This document shows, in pieces, positions 17,834 to 26,827 of a DNA stretch of 64,000 nucleotides. The notes beneath the pieces are model-generated. The model searched no databases and was not told the origin of the DNA. It saw only the letters and a list, made by a program, of their open reading frames with translations. The number at the start of each line of letters is the position of its first letter. Within the stretch, counting starts at the first letter, position 1. The translations under genes and the position numbers were made by a program. The stretch covers positions 1-64,000 of the forward strand of contig JAJDVW010000132.1 of NCBI GenBank assembly GCA_022825925.1. The letters run 5' to 3'. The stretch is from Pseudomonadales bacterium (GTDB lineage Bacteria > Pseudomonadota > Gammaproteobacteria > Pseudomonadales > Azotimanducaceae).

Positions 17834-19834
17834 ATGAGTTCGGCCGATCTCAAAGGCACGCCGCGCCAGGCGTTCGAAAACGCGATGCGCCTGCTGCGCG
17901 AAGGGGAGGCGGACCTGGCGCGGGAGCAGTTGCTCGCGATCCTCCAGGCCAATCCCGCGGAAGTGAACGCCCTCAGGCTGCTCGGCGTGGTGGAAGCCCG
18001 GCGGGGCAAGCTGGACGCCGCGGTTCGCCGACTCGAGCGCGCGGTGCGGGAGGCGCCCCGCTTCCTGGACGCGGCGCTGGATCTTGCGGACGTGTATGCC
18101 CGGATCGGGCGCGGGGCCGACGCGGAGTCCGTCCTCGCCGGCTTTTGCCGGCGCGAGCCGCGCGTTTCCATCGCATGGCAACGCTACGCGGACATGCTCT
18201 TCGACAACGGCCGCCCGGAGGAGGCGCGCCAGGCCCAGCGGCGCTCCGTCGAGACCGACCGGTTTCACGCCGACATGCGGCGCGCCATCGAGGCGCTGGG
18301 GACGGGCCGGCCGCAGGACGCGGAGACGATCTACCGGGACGTCCTGAAGAAGGACCCGAACCACGTGCACGCCCTCGTGGGTCTCGCCAACGCGGCGATC
18401 GACCGCAACGTGGCGGACGACGCGGCGCGGCTCCTGGAGCGCGCCATGGCGATCACGCCGAACATGACGCACGTCCATCGGGCGCTCTCGCGCCTGCACA
18501 TGAACCGCAGCCGCTACGCCGAGGCGGAAGCGGCTGCGCGGCGCGCCGTGGAACTCAACCCGGAACTCGCGGACGCCTGGACCACGCTCGGCACGGTCTA
18601 CGCCTGGGGGCTCAAGCAGCGCGACGCGGCGGAAGCGTTCGGCAGGTCGCTCGAGATCGCGCCGCGCCAGCCGCGCGTGCTGCTTTCACTCGGGCACGTG
18701 CGCAAGACCCTCGGCGAGACTGAGGCCAGCGTGCGCGCCTACCGGGACGGCCTGGCCATGGAGCCGCGCCTCGGCGAAGCGTGGTGGAGCCTGGCGGACC
18801 TCAAGACCCAGGCATTCTCGGACGGGGACATCGAGGCGATGCGGGCGACGCTGGACGACGAAGGGGTCCCGGAGCGCGAGCGGGCGGCGCTGCGGTTCGC
18901 GCTCGGCAAGGCGTTCGAGGACCGGGGGGACGTCACGGCCGCGTTCGAACACTACCGGACCGGCAACGCGATCCGCCACCGGCACGAGCGGTTCAACGTG
19001 GAACGGTTCGAGCGCCAGTGCACGGCGCTCGGCGAGACGTTCACGACGGAGACGCTCGCGGCGCGGCGCGCGGCGCGGGTCGACGGTCCGAAGCCGATCT
19101 TCGTGATCGGCCTGCCGCGGTCGGGGTCCACGCTCGTGGACCAGATCCTGTCGTCGCACAGCGCCGTACAGGGCACGATGGAGCTGCCGCACATCCTGGG
19201 CTACGTACGCGAACTCGATCCGCGCCGGGGCGGGACGGGGCCGGGCTACCCGGCCTGCGTGAACGAGATGCCTCCCGAACGTTTCGCGGACCTGGGGCGC
19301 CGCTACCTTCAAGAGACCGAGCCCTACCACGGCAACGCGCCGCACTTCGTGGACAAGATGCCGAACAACTTCATGCACGTCGGGCTGATCGCCTGCATGC
19401 TGCCCGACGCAATGTTCGTCGACACGCGCCGCCATCCGCTCGGCTGCTGCTTCAGCATCTACAAGCAGAACTTCGCCCGCGGCCAGACGTTCGGCTACGA
19501 CCTCGAGACCCTCGCGGCGTACTACCGGAACTACGTCGGCGTGATGGCGCACTGGGACGCAGTCCTGCCGAGCCGGGTATACCGGGTCGTCTACGAGCGC
19601 CTGGTCGACGACACGGAAGGCGAGACCCGGCGGCTCCTCGCCCACTGCGGGCTGCCCTTCGAGGAAGCCTGCCTGCGCTTCCACGAGACCGAGCGCGTCG
19701 TGCGCACGGCCAGCGCCGAGCAGGTGCGCCGCCCCATCTACCGCGACGCCAAGACGCACTGGCAGGCGTACGAGGCCTACCTCGGGCCGTTGGTGGAGGG
19801 GCTGGGAGACGTGCTCGAAAGCTGGGCCGATTGA
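17834..19834 (+). CDS. TPR protein fused to a sulfotransferase domain
   Basis: 666 residues. The first about 350 residues are tetratricopeptide repeats (for example ALVGLANAAIDRNVADDAAR, AAARRAVELNPELADAW). The C-terminal half begins with the PAPS-binding loop PIFVIGLPRSGSTLVDQIL (near residue 420), followed by HFVDKMPNNFMHVGLI and a DTRRHPLGCCFSIYKQNF stretch containing a 3'-phosphate-type Arg/Ser pair. This layout is common in proteobacterial TPR-sulfotransferases, which may sulfate proteins or glycans. With three sulfatases nearby, both addition and removal of sulfate are encoded here. Confidence 0.85.
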   Translation: MSSADLKGTPRQAFENAMRLLREGEADLAREQLLAILQANPAEVNALRLLGVVEARRGKLDAAVRRLERAVREAPRFLDAALDLADVYARIGRGADAESVLAGFCRREPRVSIAWQRYADMLFDNGRPEEARQAQRRSVETDRFHADMRRAIEALGTGRPQDAETIYRDVLKKDPNHVHALVGLANAAIDRNVADDAARLLERAMAITPNMTHVHRALSRLHMNRSRYAEAEAAARRAVELNPELADAWTTLGTVYAWGLKQRDAAEAFGRSLEIAPRQPRVLLSLGHVRKTLGETEASVRAYRDGLAMEPRLGEAWWSLADLKTQAFSDGDIEAMRATLDDEGVPERERAALRFALGKAFEDRGDVTAAFEHYRTGNAIRHRHERFNVERFERQCTALGETFTTETLAARRAARVDGPKPIFVIGLPRSGSTLVDQILSSHSAVQGTMELPHILGYVRELDPRRGGTGPGYPACVNEMPPERFADLGRRYLQETEPYHGNAPHFVDKMPNNFMHVGLIACMLPDAMFVDTRRHPLGCCFSIYKQNFARGQTFGYDLETLAAYYRNYVGVMAHWDAVLPSRVYRVVYERLVDDTEGETRRLLAHCGLPFEEACLRFHETERVVRTASAEQVRRPIYRDAKTHWQAYEAYLGPLVEGLGDVLESWAD

Positions 19835-19854
19835 CCCTCCCCGGTCCGCGCGCG

Positions 19855-20673
19855 TTACCTCGTCGCCGTCAGCGTAAAGATCAACGGCACCATGTCGCCC
19901 GTGAACGGCAGCCGCCACAGCCCGTCGTCGCCGCGCACCATCCCGGGGAACTGGCGGAACATGGTCACCGGGTGCTCGTCGAAGGAGGTGATCCTGAGCC
20001 CCGCGTCGAGCAGGGCGCCCAGGATCTCCGCGAGGCTGTGCTGCCACTCCCACGCGGGGCTCTCGATGACGTCCTCGCCGGCGTAGGAGGGCGCGTTGCC
20101 GGGATACAGCGTGCCGGCGGCGTCCGGGAAGTAGCCGTGCGCGACACGCAGGTCCTCCGGAGCGTCCGCCTGCCCGGTCTCGTCGAATATCTGGGAGAGG
20201 GGATGGACATCCAGGAGGTAGAAGAGCCCGCCCGGTTTCAGGTGGCGCGCCACGACTTCCGCCCACCGGGCGAGATCGGGCAGCCAGACCAGTACGCCCA
20301 TGGCGGTGTAGACGATGTCGAACTCCTCGTCCAGGACCTCCGGCAGGTCGAACACGTTCGCCCGGATGAACCGCGCATCGAGGCCGAGTTCGTCGTTCAG
20401 GCGGCGCGCCGTCGTGATCGCGTCGTCCGCGAGGTCGATGCCCGTGGCCCGGGCCCCGAGGCGCGCCCACGACAGGGTGTCGAGCCCGAAGTGGCACTGC
20501 AGGTGCAGCAGCGACTTGCCGCGGACGTCCCCGACGCCCGCGCGCTCGAGGTCGCTGAGGGTGATCCGCCCGTTCCTGAAGCTCTCGACGTCGTAGAAGC
20601 TGGAGGCCGCGTGCACCGGCGTGCACTCGTTCCAGTGGCGGCGGTTGATCTCGATGCGGTGGTCGGTGGGCAT
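19855..20673 (-). CDS. SAM-dependent methyltransferase (class I)
   Basis: 272 residues from ATG 20673. The SAM motif I is LLHLQCHFGLDTLSWARLGA, followed by GIDLADDAI, ANVFDLPEV and FDIVYTAMGVLVWLPDL. This HLQCHFG variant is seen in a widespread group of small-molecule methyltransferases. Substrate not predictable. Convergent with the sulfotransferase gene; its upstream region is shared with the divergent toxin-antitoxin pair. Confidence 0.85.
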   Translation of the reverse strand: MPTDHRIEINRRHWNECTPVHAASSFYDVESFRNGRITLSDLERAGVGDVRGKSLLHLQCHFGLDTLSWARLGARATGIDLADDAITTARRLNDELGLDARFIRANVFDLPEVLDEEFDIVYTAMGVLVWLPDLARWAEVVARHLKPGGLFYLLDVHPLSQIFDETGQADAPEDLRVAHGYFPDAAGTLYPGNAPSYAGEDVIESPAWEWQHSLAEILGALLDAGLRITSFDEHPVTMFRQFPGMVRGDDGLWRLPFTGDMVPLIFTLTATR

Positions 20674-20811
20674 GCGGCTTCCCTGCGCTGAAGAGAGGGG
20701 TGACGGGCGAGCCGCCACGGTGGTGCGGTATCGTTGCCGCGCGAATCCATCCCCGTCAACCGCTCCGGCAGCGGGGCGGGATCCGAACCATTGCGGCGAC
20801 GCGATCCGATC

Positions 20812-20834
20812 GATAATCTGTACGGAACGTACAG
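20812..20834 (+). promoter_or_regulatory. -10-like box and operator palindrome of the 21-kb toxin-antitoxin pair
   Basis: GATAAT (20812-20817) resembles a -10 box. It is directly followed by CTGTACG/CGTACAG, perfect 7-bp arms with a GAA spacer (20818-20834), just before the antitoxin ribosome binding site (AGGAG). Binding of the antitoxin here would block transcription and match the usual autoregulation of such pairs. Confidence 0.55.
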
Positions 20835-20846
20835 GAGTGTTTCGAC

Positions 20847-21095
20847 GTGGCGGATACGGTCAGAACAGCCGGGGTGGAGGAAGCCAGAACACGGCTGGCG
20901 GCGATTCTCCGAGCGGCCAATCACGATGGGGTCGTGACCATCGTCACGAAGCGAGGCGTCCCGTACGCGGCCGTGGTGCCGGTTCCCGAGGCGCTCCGCC
21001 AGGCGCCGGCCCTGTCCGAGTTGCGGGGGTCCGCGGCGGGCTGCTATGGGGACGCGGCGGAGTTCGTCCGCGAGATGCGCGACGAGTGGCCCTGA
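20847..21095 (+). CDS. Phd/YefM-like antitoxin
   Basis: 82 residues from GTG 20847. The sequence VEEARTRLAAILRAANHDG followed by VTIVTKRGVPYAAVVPV matches the Phd/YefM fold; the C-terminal EFVREMRDEW would contact the toxin. The stop overlaps the PIN toxin start region by 10 bp, as expected for a coupled pair. Confidence 0.8.
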   Translation: MADTVRTAGVEEARTRLAAILRAANHDGVVTIVTKRGVPYAAVVPVPEALRQAPALSELRGSAAGCYGDAAEFVREMRDEWP

Positions 21096-21532
21096 GGGAC
21101 ATCGCCGAACTCCCGGGCCGCGGCCGGGTGACGGTGGACACGGCGCCCATCGTCTACGTACTGGAGGATCATCCGGAGATGGGGCCTCGTTACGCGGGCT
21201 TCTTCGACCGTGCGCAAGCGTCGCGCTACCAGTTGACGATCTCGACGATCACGCTGGCGGAAGTGCTGACGGGACCGTTGCGCACCGGCGACGAGACCTT
21301 GGCCCGAAAGTACAGGGAAGCACTGACCAGGCCGCCGGTCTGGCAGGTCGTCGATGTCACGGCCGCGATCGCGGAGCGTGCGGCGCGGATACGCTCGCGG
21401 TCGAGGTTGCGCCTTCCTGACGCCATCCAGATGGCCACGGCGCTCGAAACCTCGAGCATCGCCCTGGTCACCCGCGACCGTGACTTTTCCGGGCTCGAGG
21501 CGCTCGGGGAAGGCGTGCCGGTCTATGGGTGA
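21086..21532 (+). CDS. PIN-domain toxin (VapC-like)
   Basis: 148 residues from GTG 21086. PIN acidic residues are visible: Asp in VTVDTAPIVYVLE, Glu in TLAEVLTGP, Asp in LRLPDAIQMATA, and Asp in TRDRDFSG. The overlapping antitoxin and the operator palindrome upstream support a toxin-antitoxin pair. It is unrelated in detail to the pair at 14 kb, so this is not a duplication. Confidence 0.85.
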   Translation: MALRDIAELPGRGRVTVDTAPIVYVLEDHPEMGPRYAGFFDRAQASRYQLTISTITLAEVLTGPLRTGDETLARKYREALTRPPVWQVVDVTAAIAERAARIRSRSRLRLPDAIQMATALETSSIALVTRDRDFSGLEALGEGVPVYG

Positions 21533-21729
21533 TACGCGGCGACAATGAAGGTCCCGCGGAAGGTCCCGCGGAAGCGCAGGTAGTCCCGGCCGCGCAGAGG
21601 TCCGGCTGCTCATCCGGAATCACGTTCCATGCGGTAGCGTCGCGGGTGGAGCCGCGTCCCAGGCATGGACGTTCGATGTCCGACGTTCCTTTCACACGGT
21701 CGTAGGGCTTGCATTTGGCCGATTAAAGG

Positions 21730-21762
21730 CGTTACAAATAGACGGTCGAACTCGTTACAAAT
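21730..21762 (+). promoter_or_regulatory. Direct repeat CGTTACAAAT upstream of the ATPase gene
   Basis: CGTTACAAAT occurs at 21730-21739 and 21753-21762, 23 bp apart (about two helical turns), within the 247-bp AT-richer gap that precedes the ATPase start. This could be a regulator or recognition site. I see no better promoter here, and the rest of the gap (21533-21729) shows nothing recognisable. Confidence 0.3.
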
Positions 21763-21779
21763 GACTGCCTGTGTAAGCG

Positions 21780-23033
21780 ATGGCAGCGTACGTCCCCAGA
21801 ATCGCGGATGAAGAACTCGCGACCCGACTGACTGCGGCGGGAGCGGTCGTGATCGAAGGGCCTCGAGCCTGCGGCAAGACCGAAACCGCCCGAAGATGCG
21901 CCGCCAGCGAGGTGCTGCTCGACGTGGACGAGAACGCGCGGCAGGCCATGGACATCGATCCGGGCCTCGTGCTGGCCGGCGACACGCCCCGCCTCATCGA
22001 CGAGTGGCAGATCGATCCGCGTATCTGGAATCATGTCCGTCGCGCGGTCGACGGGCGGCCAGCCCGCGGGCAATTCATCCTCACGGGCTCCTCCGTTCCG
22101 GCGGACGACACGTCGAGACATACCGGGGCGGGACGCATCTCGCGGCTGCGGCTGCGCACCATGAGCTGCAGCGAGATGGGGGTTTCGACCGGGGAGGTCT
22201 CTCTGAGAGACCTGTTGCGGGGACGATTCGAGGGCTGCGCACCCTCGCGGTTGTCCGTCGAGGATCTCGCCACGCATATCTGCCGGGGAGGATGGCCCGG
22301 CGATCTCGATCTCCCTGCCCAGACCTGCCTGGCCGGGCGGGTCGACTACCTGGAAGAGATACGCCGGGTCGACATCTCCCGTGTGGACGGCACTTCGAGA
22401 GACCCGGAAAACGTCGGCCGGTTGTTGCGCTCGTTGGCGCGGAACGTCGCGACGACCGTTAGCGCGAGGACCCTGGCGGCGGATGTGGGTGGGGCCGAGC
22501 GCCCCCTCGACGCCGAGACGGTTCGCGACTACATCCGCTCGCTCGTCAGGCTCATGGTGGTCGAGGAGCAACCCGCCTGGGCGCCACGGCTGCGTTCCCG
22601 CTCGATCCTGCGCGGTTCGCCAAAACGGCACTTCGTCGATCCATCCCTTGCCGTCGCGGCCCTGGGGGCGAGCCCGGAACGGCTGCTAACGGAGCTGAGT
22701 TTCCTCGGATGCCTCTTCGAGTCGATGGTGTACCGGGACCTCTGCGTCTATGCACGACCATCGGACGGGGAGGTGTACCACTACCGGGACAATACGGGTC
22801 TGGAAGTGGACCTGGTGGTCCAGGCGCGGGGTGGAGAGTGGTGTGCGTTCGAAGTGAAGCTGGGAGGAGGGCAGGTGGAGGCCGCGGCGGACACGCTGCT
22901 GCGATTCCGGACTCGGCTGGACGCCGGTGCCGTAGGAGACCCTGGCGTGCTCGCGGTGATCGTGGGATCCGGGTACGGTTATCGGCGCGAGGACGGAGTT
23001 TGCGTGATTCCGGTCGCGGCACTGGGACCCTGA
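21780..23033 (+). CDS. AAA ATPase of the DUF4143 group
   Basis: 417 residues. The Walker A GPRACGKT (27-34) is followed by a Walker B-like LIDEWQ and the sensor LTGSS. A winged helix lies near DAETVRDYIRSLVRLMVVEEQP. The C-terminal half (GLEVDLVVQARGGEWCAFEVKLGGG) has a PD-(D/E)XK-like nuclease pattern. This architecture belongs to a widespread family of mobile, poorly understood ATPases. It is isolated from its neighbours and may be part of the accessory genome along with the adjacent toxin-antitoxin pair. Confidence 0.85.
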   Translation: MAAYVPRIADEELATRLTAAGAVVIEGPRACGKTETARRCAASEVLLDVDENARQAMDIDPGLVLAGDTPRLIDEWQIDPRIWNHVRRAVDGRPARGQFILTGSSVPADDTSRHTGAGRISRLRLRTMSCSEMGVSTGEVSLRDLLRGRFEGCAPSRLSVEDLATHICRGGWPGDLDLPAQTCLAGRVDYLEEIRRVDISRVDGTSRDPENVGRLLRSLARNVATTVSARTLAADVGGAERPLDAETVRDYIRSLVRLMVVEEQPAWAPRLRSRSILRGSPKRHFVDPSLAVAALGASPERLLTELSFLGCLFESMVYRDLCVYARPSDGEVYHYRDNTGLEVDLVVQARGGEWCAFEVKLGGGQVEAAADTLLRFRTRLDAGAVGDPGVLAVIVGSGYGYRREDGVCVIPVAALGP

Positions 23034-23091
23034 GGGGGTGTGTGAGATGGAGACGAGGGACCGCCGCCGAGGCAGATACTGTGCCGTGCAG

Positions 23092-23649
23092 ATGCACGTC
23101 AGGGGACAAGGACAACGAGCGTTCATCTTCGCGATCGCCGCATGGCTCCTTCCCCTTGCAGCCGGGTCGGCGGTCGCCGGCGAACCGGCTGTCGCGCCGG
23201 AGGGGTTCTCCTCGTACCGGCACGAGCGGTTTCCGGCGTTCAGCATCATGTTCCCGGCGGGTACGCGCGAGCGCCCGCCCGGGGCGCCCGGAAAGGTCTT
23301 CTCGGGCTCGACCCCGGAAGGCGTCGATTTCGACGTCTCCGTCACGGACTTCCCGTTCGCGGGCATCCTCATGCCGATCGAGAAGGCGGCGGAGTACTTC
23401 GCCGGGCTGGCCGCGGCGTCGGGAACGGGTTCCGGCTTCGAAGTGACCCGCAACGAACCGATCACGCTTGGGGACGGGTCGTCGGCGCATCGGTCGGAGG
23501 TCCGGTGGCGGGATGTCGAACGGGGCGCCGCGGTGGCCACGCAACTCGTCAGTGCCTATCGGGGCGGGCGGCTGGTGATGGTCGCCGCGCACGCAGCCGA
23601 GGCCACGGAGGAGGCTTCGGGGATCGTGGAGAGCCTGCGCTTCGAATAG
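23092..23649 (+). CDS. Secreted protein of unknown function
   Basis: 185 residues from ATG 23092 (a start at 23047 is also open). A signal peptide (FIFAIAAWLLPLAAGSAVAG) is followed by a compact alpha/beta domain with FPAFSIMFPAGT and a final GIVESLRFE. This resembles small periplasmic lipid-binding-like domains. No residues identify an activity. The quinohaemoprotein gene begins 107 bp downstream and may be independent. Confidence 0.65.
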   Translation: MHVRGQGQRAFIFAIAAWLLPLAAGSAVAGEPAVAPEGFSSYRHERFPAFSIMFPAGTRERPPGAPGKVFSGSTPEGVDFDVSVTDFPFAGILMPIEKAAEYFAGLAAASGTGSGFEVTRNEPITLGDGSSAHRSEVRWRDVERGAAVATQLVSAYRGGRLVMVAAHAAEATEEASGIVESLRFE

Positions 23650-23756
23650 GCATCGTCCGTCCCCGGCGCCTCCTCGTCCCCGCGCCGGCCGCCTTTGACA
23701 CGGTGGAGGGCGACCAGTAGCGTCACCCGTAACGGCTGGGGGAGCGAGGGGGCTAC

Positions 23757-25880
23757 ATGAATCGGGTGACCGTCCTGGCGCTGTGCGCCTGGGGGCTTTC
23801 GTGCATGGCGGCGGAGCCCCGCGCGGTGGACGATGCCGCCATGGCGGACGTGAGCAATACCGCCGAGTGGCTCACCTACGGCCGCAACCACAACGAGCAG
23901 CGCTTCGTCCCGCTCGACCAGATCAACAGCGGGAACGTGGCCGGGCTCAAGCTCGACTGGTACCTGGACGTGCCCGACGCCGTGGGGCTCGTCTCGACGC
24001 CCCTGGTGGCCGACGGCGTCATGTACTTCGTCGGTTCGCGCAACATCGCGCGCGCCGTGGACGCGGTGACCGGCGAGCTCCTGTGGACCTACGACCCGGA
24101 AGTGCCGAAGCATGCCGCGCACCGCATGCGCATCGCCTTCGTGCACGGCAGCCGCGGCCTGGCCATGTGGGGCGACAAGGTCTTCATCCCGACCATCGAC
24201 GGCCGCCTGATCGCGCTCGAGGCCGCGACCGGCGAGCACGTGTGGACCGCCACCACGATCGATCCCTCGAAGGCGATGTACATAACCGGCGCCCCGAAGG
24301 CGTTCCGGGGCAAGGTGCTGATCGGCAACGGGGGTACGGAGCACGGTCCGGCCCGTGGCTACGTCACGGCCTACGACGCCGAGACCGGCGAGCAGGCGTG
24401 GCGCTTCTGGATCGTCCCGGGCAACCCGGCGGACGGTTTCGAGAACGCGGCGATGGAGATGGCCGCCAAGACCTGGACCGGCGAGTGGTGGAACGTCGGC
24501 GGGGGCGGCAACTCGTGGCACGGGCTGACCTACGACCCGGAGTTCAATGCCGTCTACATCGGGACCGGCAACGGCTCTCCCTGGAACCAGAAGATCCGTA
24601 GCCCCGGCGGCGGCGACAACCTGTTCCTGTGTTCGGTGCTGGCCCTGGATGCCGACACCGGCGAGTACCGCTGGCACTACCAGACGACCCCGGGCGAGAC
24701 CTGGGACTACAACTCGAACATGGACATCGTGCTGGCTGATCTCCGTATCGACGGCCGCGACGTGAAGGCGCTCATGCACGCCCCGAAGAACGGCTTCTTC
24801 TACGTGATCGACCGCAGCAACGGGAAACTGATTTCCGCCGAACCCATAGCCGAGGTGAACTGGGCGAGCCACGTGGATCTCGAGACCGGCCGCCCCGTCG
24901 AGATGCCGGGCGTCCGCTACCTCGACGGCGGCCCGGTGCACATCACGCCCGGAGCGCTCGGCGCGCACAACTGGCCGCCGATGTCCTACAACCCCGAGCA
25001 CGGCCTCGTCTACATCCCCACCGTCCACGAGACCTACCAGTTCTTCGACGAGGGGATCGACATCGCGCTCTGGAAGTCGCCGAACTGGCAGGCGCCGGTG
25101 CCCAAGGAGGGGTTCGGAGTGGCGGCCCTCGTGGTGCCGCGGGCTCCCGGGAAGCCGAAGGGCACGCTGCAGGCGTGGGACCCGGTAAGGCAGGAGCGGG
25201 TGTGGGAAGTGCCGTTCGAAGTCGCCTGGAACCCCGGCACGCTGACGACCGCCGGCGACCTCGTGTTCCAGGGTACGGTCCACGGTGACCTCGTTGCGTA
25301 TCACGCGGCCACCGGCGAGGCCCTTTGGCGCCAGGCCGTGGGACTCGGCGTCTCGGCGCCTCCGATCACGTACGCCATCGGCGGCCGTCAGTACCTCGCC
25401 GTGCTGGTCGGATGGGGTTCGAGCCCCGCGGTCGGCGGAACGGACGAACAGCACGGACTCGGCTGGGCCTATGGCGTGCATCCCCGGCGGTTGCTGGCGT
25501 TCTCGCTCGAGGGCGAGGCCGCGATGCCTGCCTCTCCGCCTCCCGCGCCACCGGTGCCCCTCGACGACCCCGGCTTCGAGATCGATGACGATCTGGCGAA
25601 CTACGGCCTCCAGGTGTACATGAACTGCGCCACCTGCCACGGACCGGACGCCATCTCGGGCGGGGCGTCTCCCGACCTGCGCGCGTCTCCGATCGTGCTC
25701 TCGGACGGTGCGTTCGAGGAGGTGGTGCGCGAGGGAACGCTGCTCGGGAACGGCATGCCGGCGTTCCCGGGGCTCTCGGATGCGCACCTCGAGGCGCTTC
25801 AGCATTACCTCCGCCAGCGCGCCCGGGCCGGTCTGGGCCTCATCGACGTGCCGTCGGCGGGGCTCACGGGGCAGCGCTGA
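23757..25880 (+). CDS. PQQ-dependent dehydrogenase with C-terminal cytochrome c (quinohaemoprotein)
   Basis: 707 residues, exported. Beta-propeller W-motifs are frequent (DAETGEQAWRFW, DADTGEYRWHYQ). The Ca/PQQ region shows NGGTEHGPARGYVTAYDA, and catalytic Asp is likely in GETWDYNSNMDIVLADL. A cytochrome c domain near residue 622 has MNCATCHGPDAIS and the Met ligand in NGMPAFPGL. Known members oxidise alcohols and pass electrons to an external acceptor. The segment that in most alcohol dehydrogenases carries two adjacent cysteines reads AFVHGSRGLAMW here, so the vicinal disulfide is absent. Substrate unknown. Confidence 0.9.
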   Translation: MNRVTVLALCAWGLSCMAAEPRAVDDAAMADVSNTAEWLTYGRNHNEQRFVPLDQINSGNVAGLKLDWYLDVPDAVGLVSTPLVADGVMYFVGSRNIARAVDAVTGELLWTYDPEVPKHAAHRMRIAFVHGSRGLAMWGDKVFIPTIDGRLIALEAATGEHVWTATTIDPSKAMYITGAPKAFRGKVLIGNGGTEHGPARGYVTAYDAETGEQAWRFWIVPGNPADGFENAAMEMAAKTWTGEWWNVGGGGNSWHGLTYDPEFNAVYIGTGNGSPWNQKIRSPGGGDNLFLCSVLALDADTGEYRWHYQTTPGETWDYNSNMDIVLADLRIDGRDVKALMHAPKNGFFYVIDRSNGKLISAEPIAEVNWASHVDLETGRPVEMPGVRYLDGGPVHITPGALGAHNWPPMSYNPEHGLVYIPTVHETYQFFDEGIDIALWKSPNWQAPVPKEGFGVAALVVPRAPGKPKGTLQAWDPVRQERVWEVPFEVAWNPGTLTTAGDLVFQGTVHGDLVAYHAATGEALWRQAVGLGVSAPPITYAIGGRQYLAVLVGWGSSPAVGGTDEQHGLGWAYGVHPRRLLAFSLEGEAAMPASPPPAPPVPLDDPGFEIDDDLANYGLQVYMNCATCHGPDAISGGASPDLRASPIVLSDGAFEEVVREGTLLGNGMPAFPGLSDAHLEALQHYLRQRARAGLGLIDVPSAGLTGQR

Positions 25881-25976
25881 CGGGCGGCCTCGAGCTGTTG
25901 AGTGCGGTGTGACAAGCGACGGAGCATCGGCTACATTGCGGCTCCACTACCGGCCCGTAGGGTCGCGGGCGTCGCC

Positions 25977-26387
25977 ATGAAGGTGTTCCTCAGCCATTCT
26001 TGCGCGGACGCGTCGCTGGCGGCGCGGGTTTCGAACGCGTTGGAGAGAAACGGAATGCAGGTCTGGGATCCAGACCGCGACCTGCTGCCGGGTGACAACT
26101 GGGCGGGCGAAGTAGGCCGTGCGCTCGAGGAGTCACAAGCCATGGTCGTGCTCCTGACCCCCGCGGCCGTGGCATCGCCCTACGTGAGGCGGGACATCGA
26201 ATACGCGCTCGGTGCCAAGAACTACAGAAACCGCCTGATTCCCGTCGTGGTCGGCGACCCCGACACGTTCCCCGCGAATGAGATGCCATGGATCGTTCGG
26301 CGCATGCCATGGGTCGGGTTGGAGGACGCCGAATCGGACTTCCCCAAGGTTGAGCCGATCGCGGACGCGATCCTGGGCCGCGCTTGA
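25977..26387 (+). CDS. TIR-domain protein, complete
   Basis: 136 residues made of one TIR domain: MKVFLSHSCADASLAARV at the start, VWDPDRDLLPGDNWAGEV, MVVLLTPAAVASPYVRRDIEYAL containing a candidate catalytic Glu, and RLIPVVVGD. Bacterial TIR proteins often degrade NAD or make cyclic ADP-ribose signals in anti-phage responses, but here no sensor domain is fused. A second TIR fragment follows 21 bp downstream. Confidence 0.85.
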   Translation: MKVFLSHSCADASLAARVSNALERNGMQVWDPDRDLLPGDNWAGEVGRALEESQAMVVLLTPAAVASPYVRRDIEYALGAKNYRNRLIPVVVGDPDTFPANEMPWIVRRMPWVGLEDAESDFPKVEPIADAILGRA

Positions 26388-26408
26388 GCGCCGCCTGGTC
26401 ACGGCCCG

Positions 26409-26535
26409 GTGCCCGACGAGGTCTTCCTGTCGCACTCGAGTGCGGACCGTGCGTTCGTGACCACGCTGGCCGGCGTGCTGCGAGGCCACGGGATTCCCGT
26501 CTGGTACAGCGAAGCCAACATCCAGGGAGCGCAGC
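26409..26535 (+). pseudogene. Truncated second TIR domain
   Basis: From GTG 26409, 42 residues match a TIR start (DEVFLSHSSADRAFVTTLAG, GHGIPVWYSEANIQGAQ). The homology then stops abruptly and the frame continues into unrelated sequence. The remainder of the domain is not found downstream in any frame. It is only moderately similar to the intact TIR gene, so it is an older relative and not a fresh copy. Confidence 0.75.
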
Positions 26536-26827
26536 GATTTCGATCATGGTTGCCGTGCGCTACTTCGGGTCTGGGGAGTCGGCTACGCACCGGCCACGTA
26601 GTTTTGGTCGCTGGCCCTGCGGGTCGGAGGGCGCCGCTGAGATCATCCTGTTTCCCGGGCCGGCCCCGGCCTCCTCGACGTTTCCGTGCGCTGGCCTCGC
26701 AGGGCAGCCGACGGGCGGGCCTACCGGAGAGGAACCGGGGAGGGGACCGGGGGGGGCCTCCGATCTTCCCCTATCCATGCCTCTGGGCTAAGCTCCCGGG
26801 CTTGAGCAGAGACTCGGAGGAGAGCCG
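26536..26827. other. Intergenic stretch before the TonB receptor
   Basis: 292 bases with no supported gene. It holds the unidentified sequence that replaced the TIR end and a strong ribosome binding site (GGAGGAG) just upstream of the receptor start. No promoter can be named with confidence. Confidence 0.5.
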
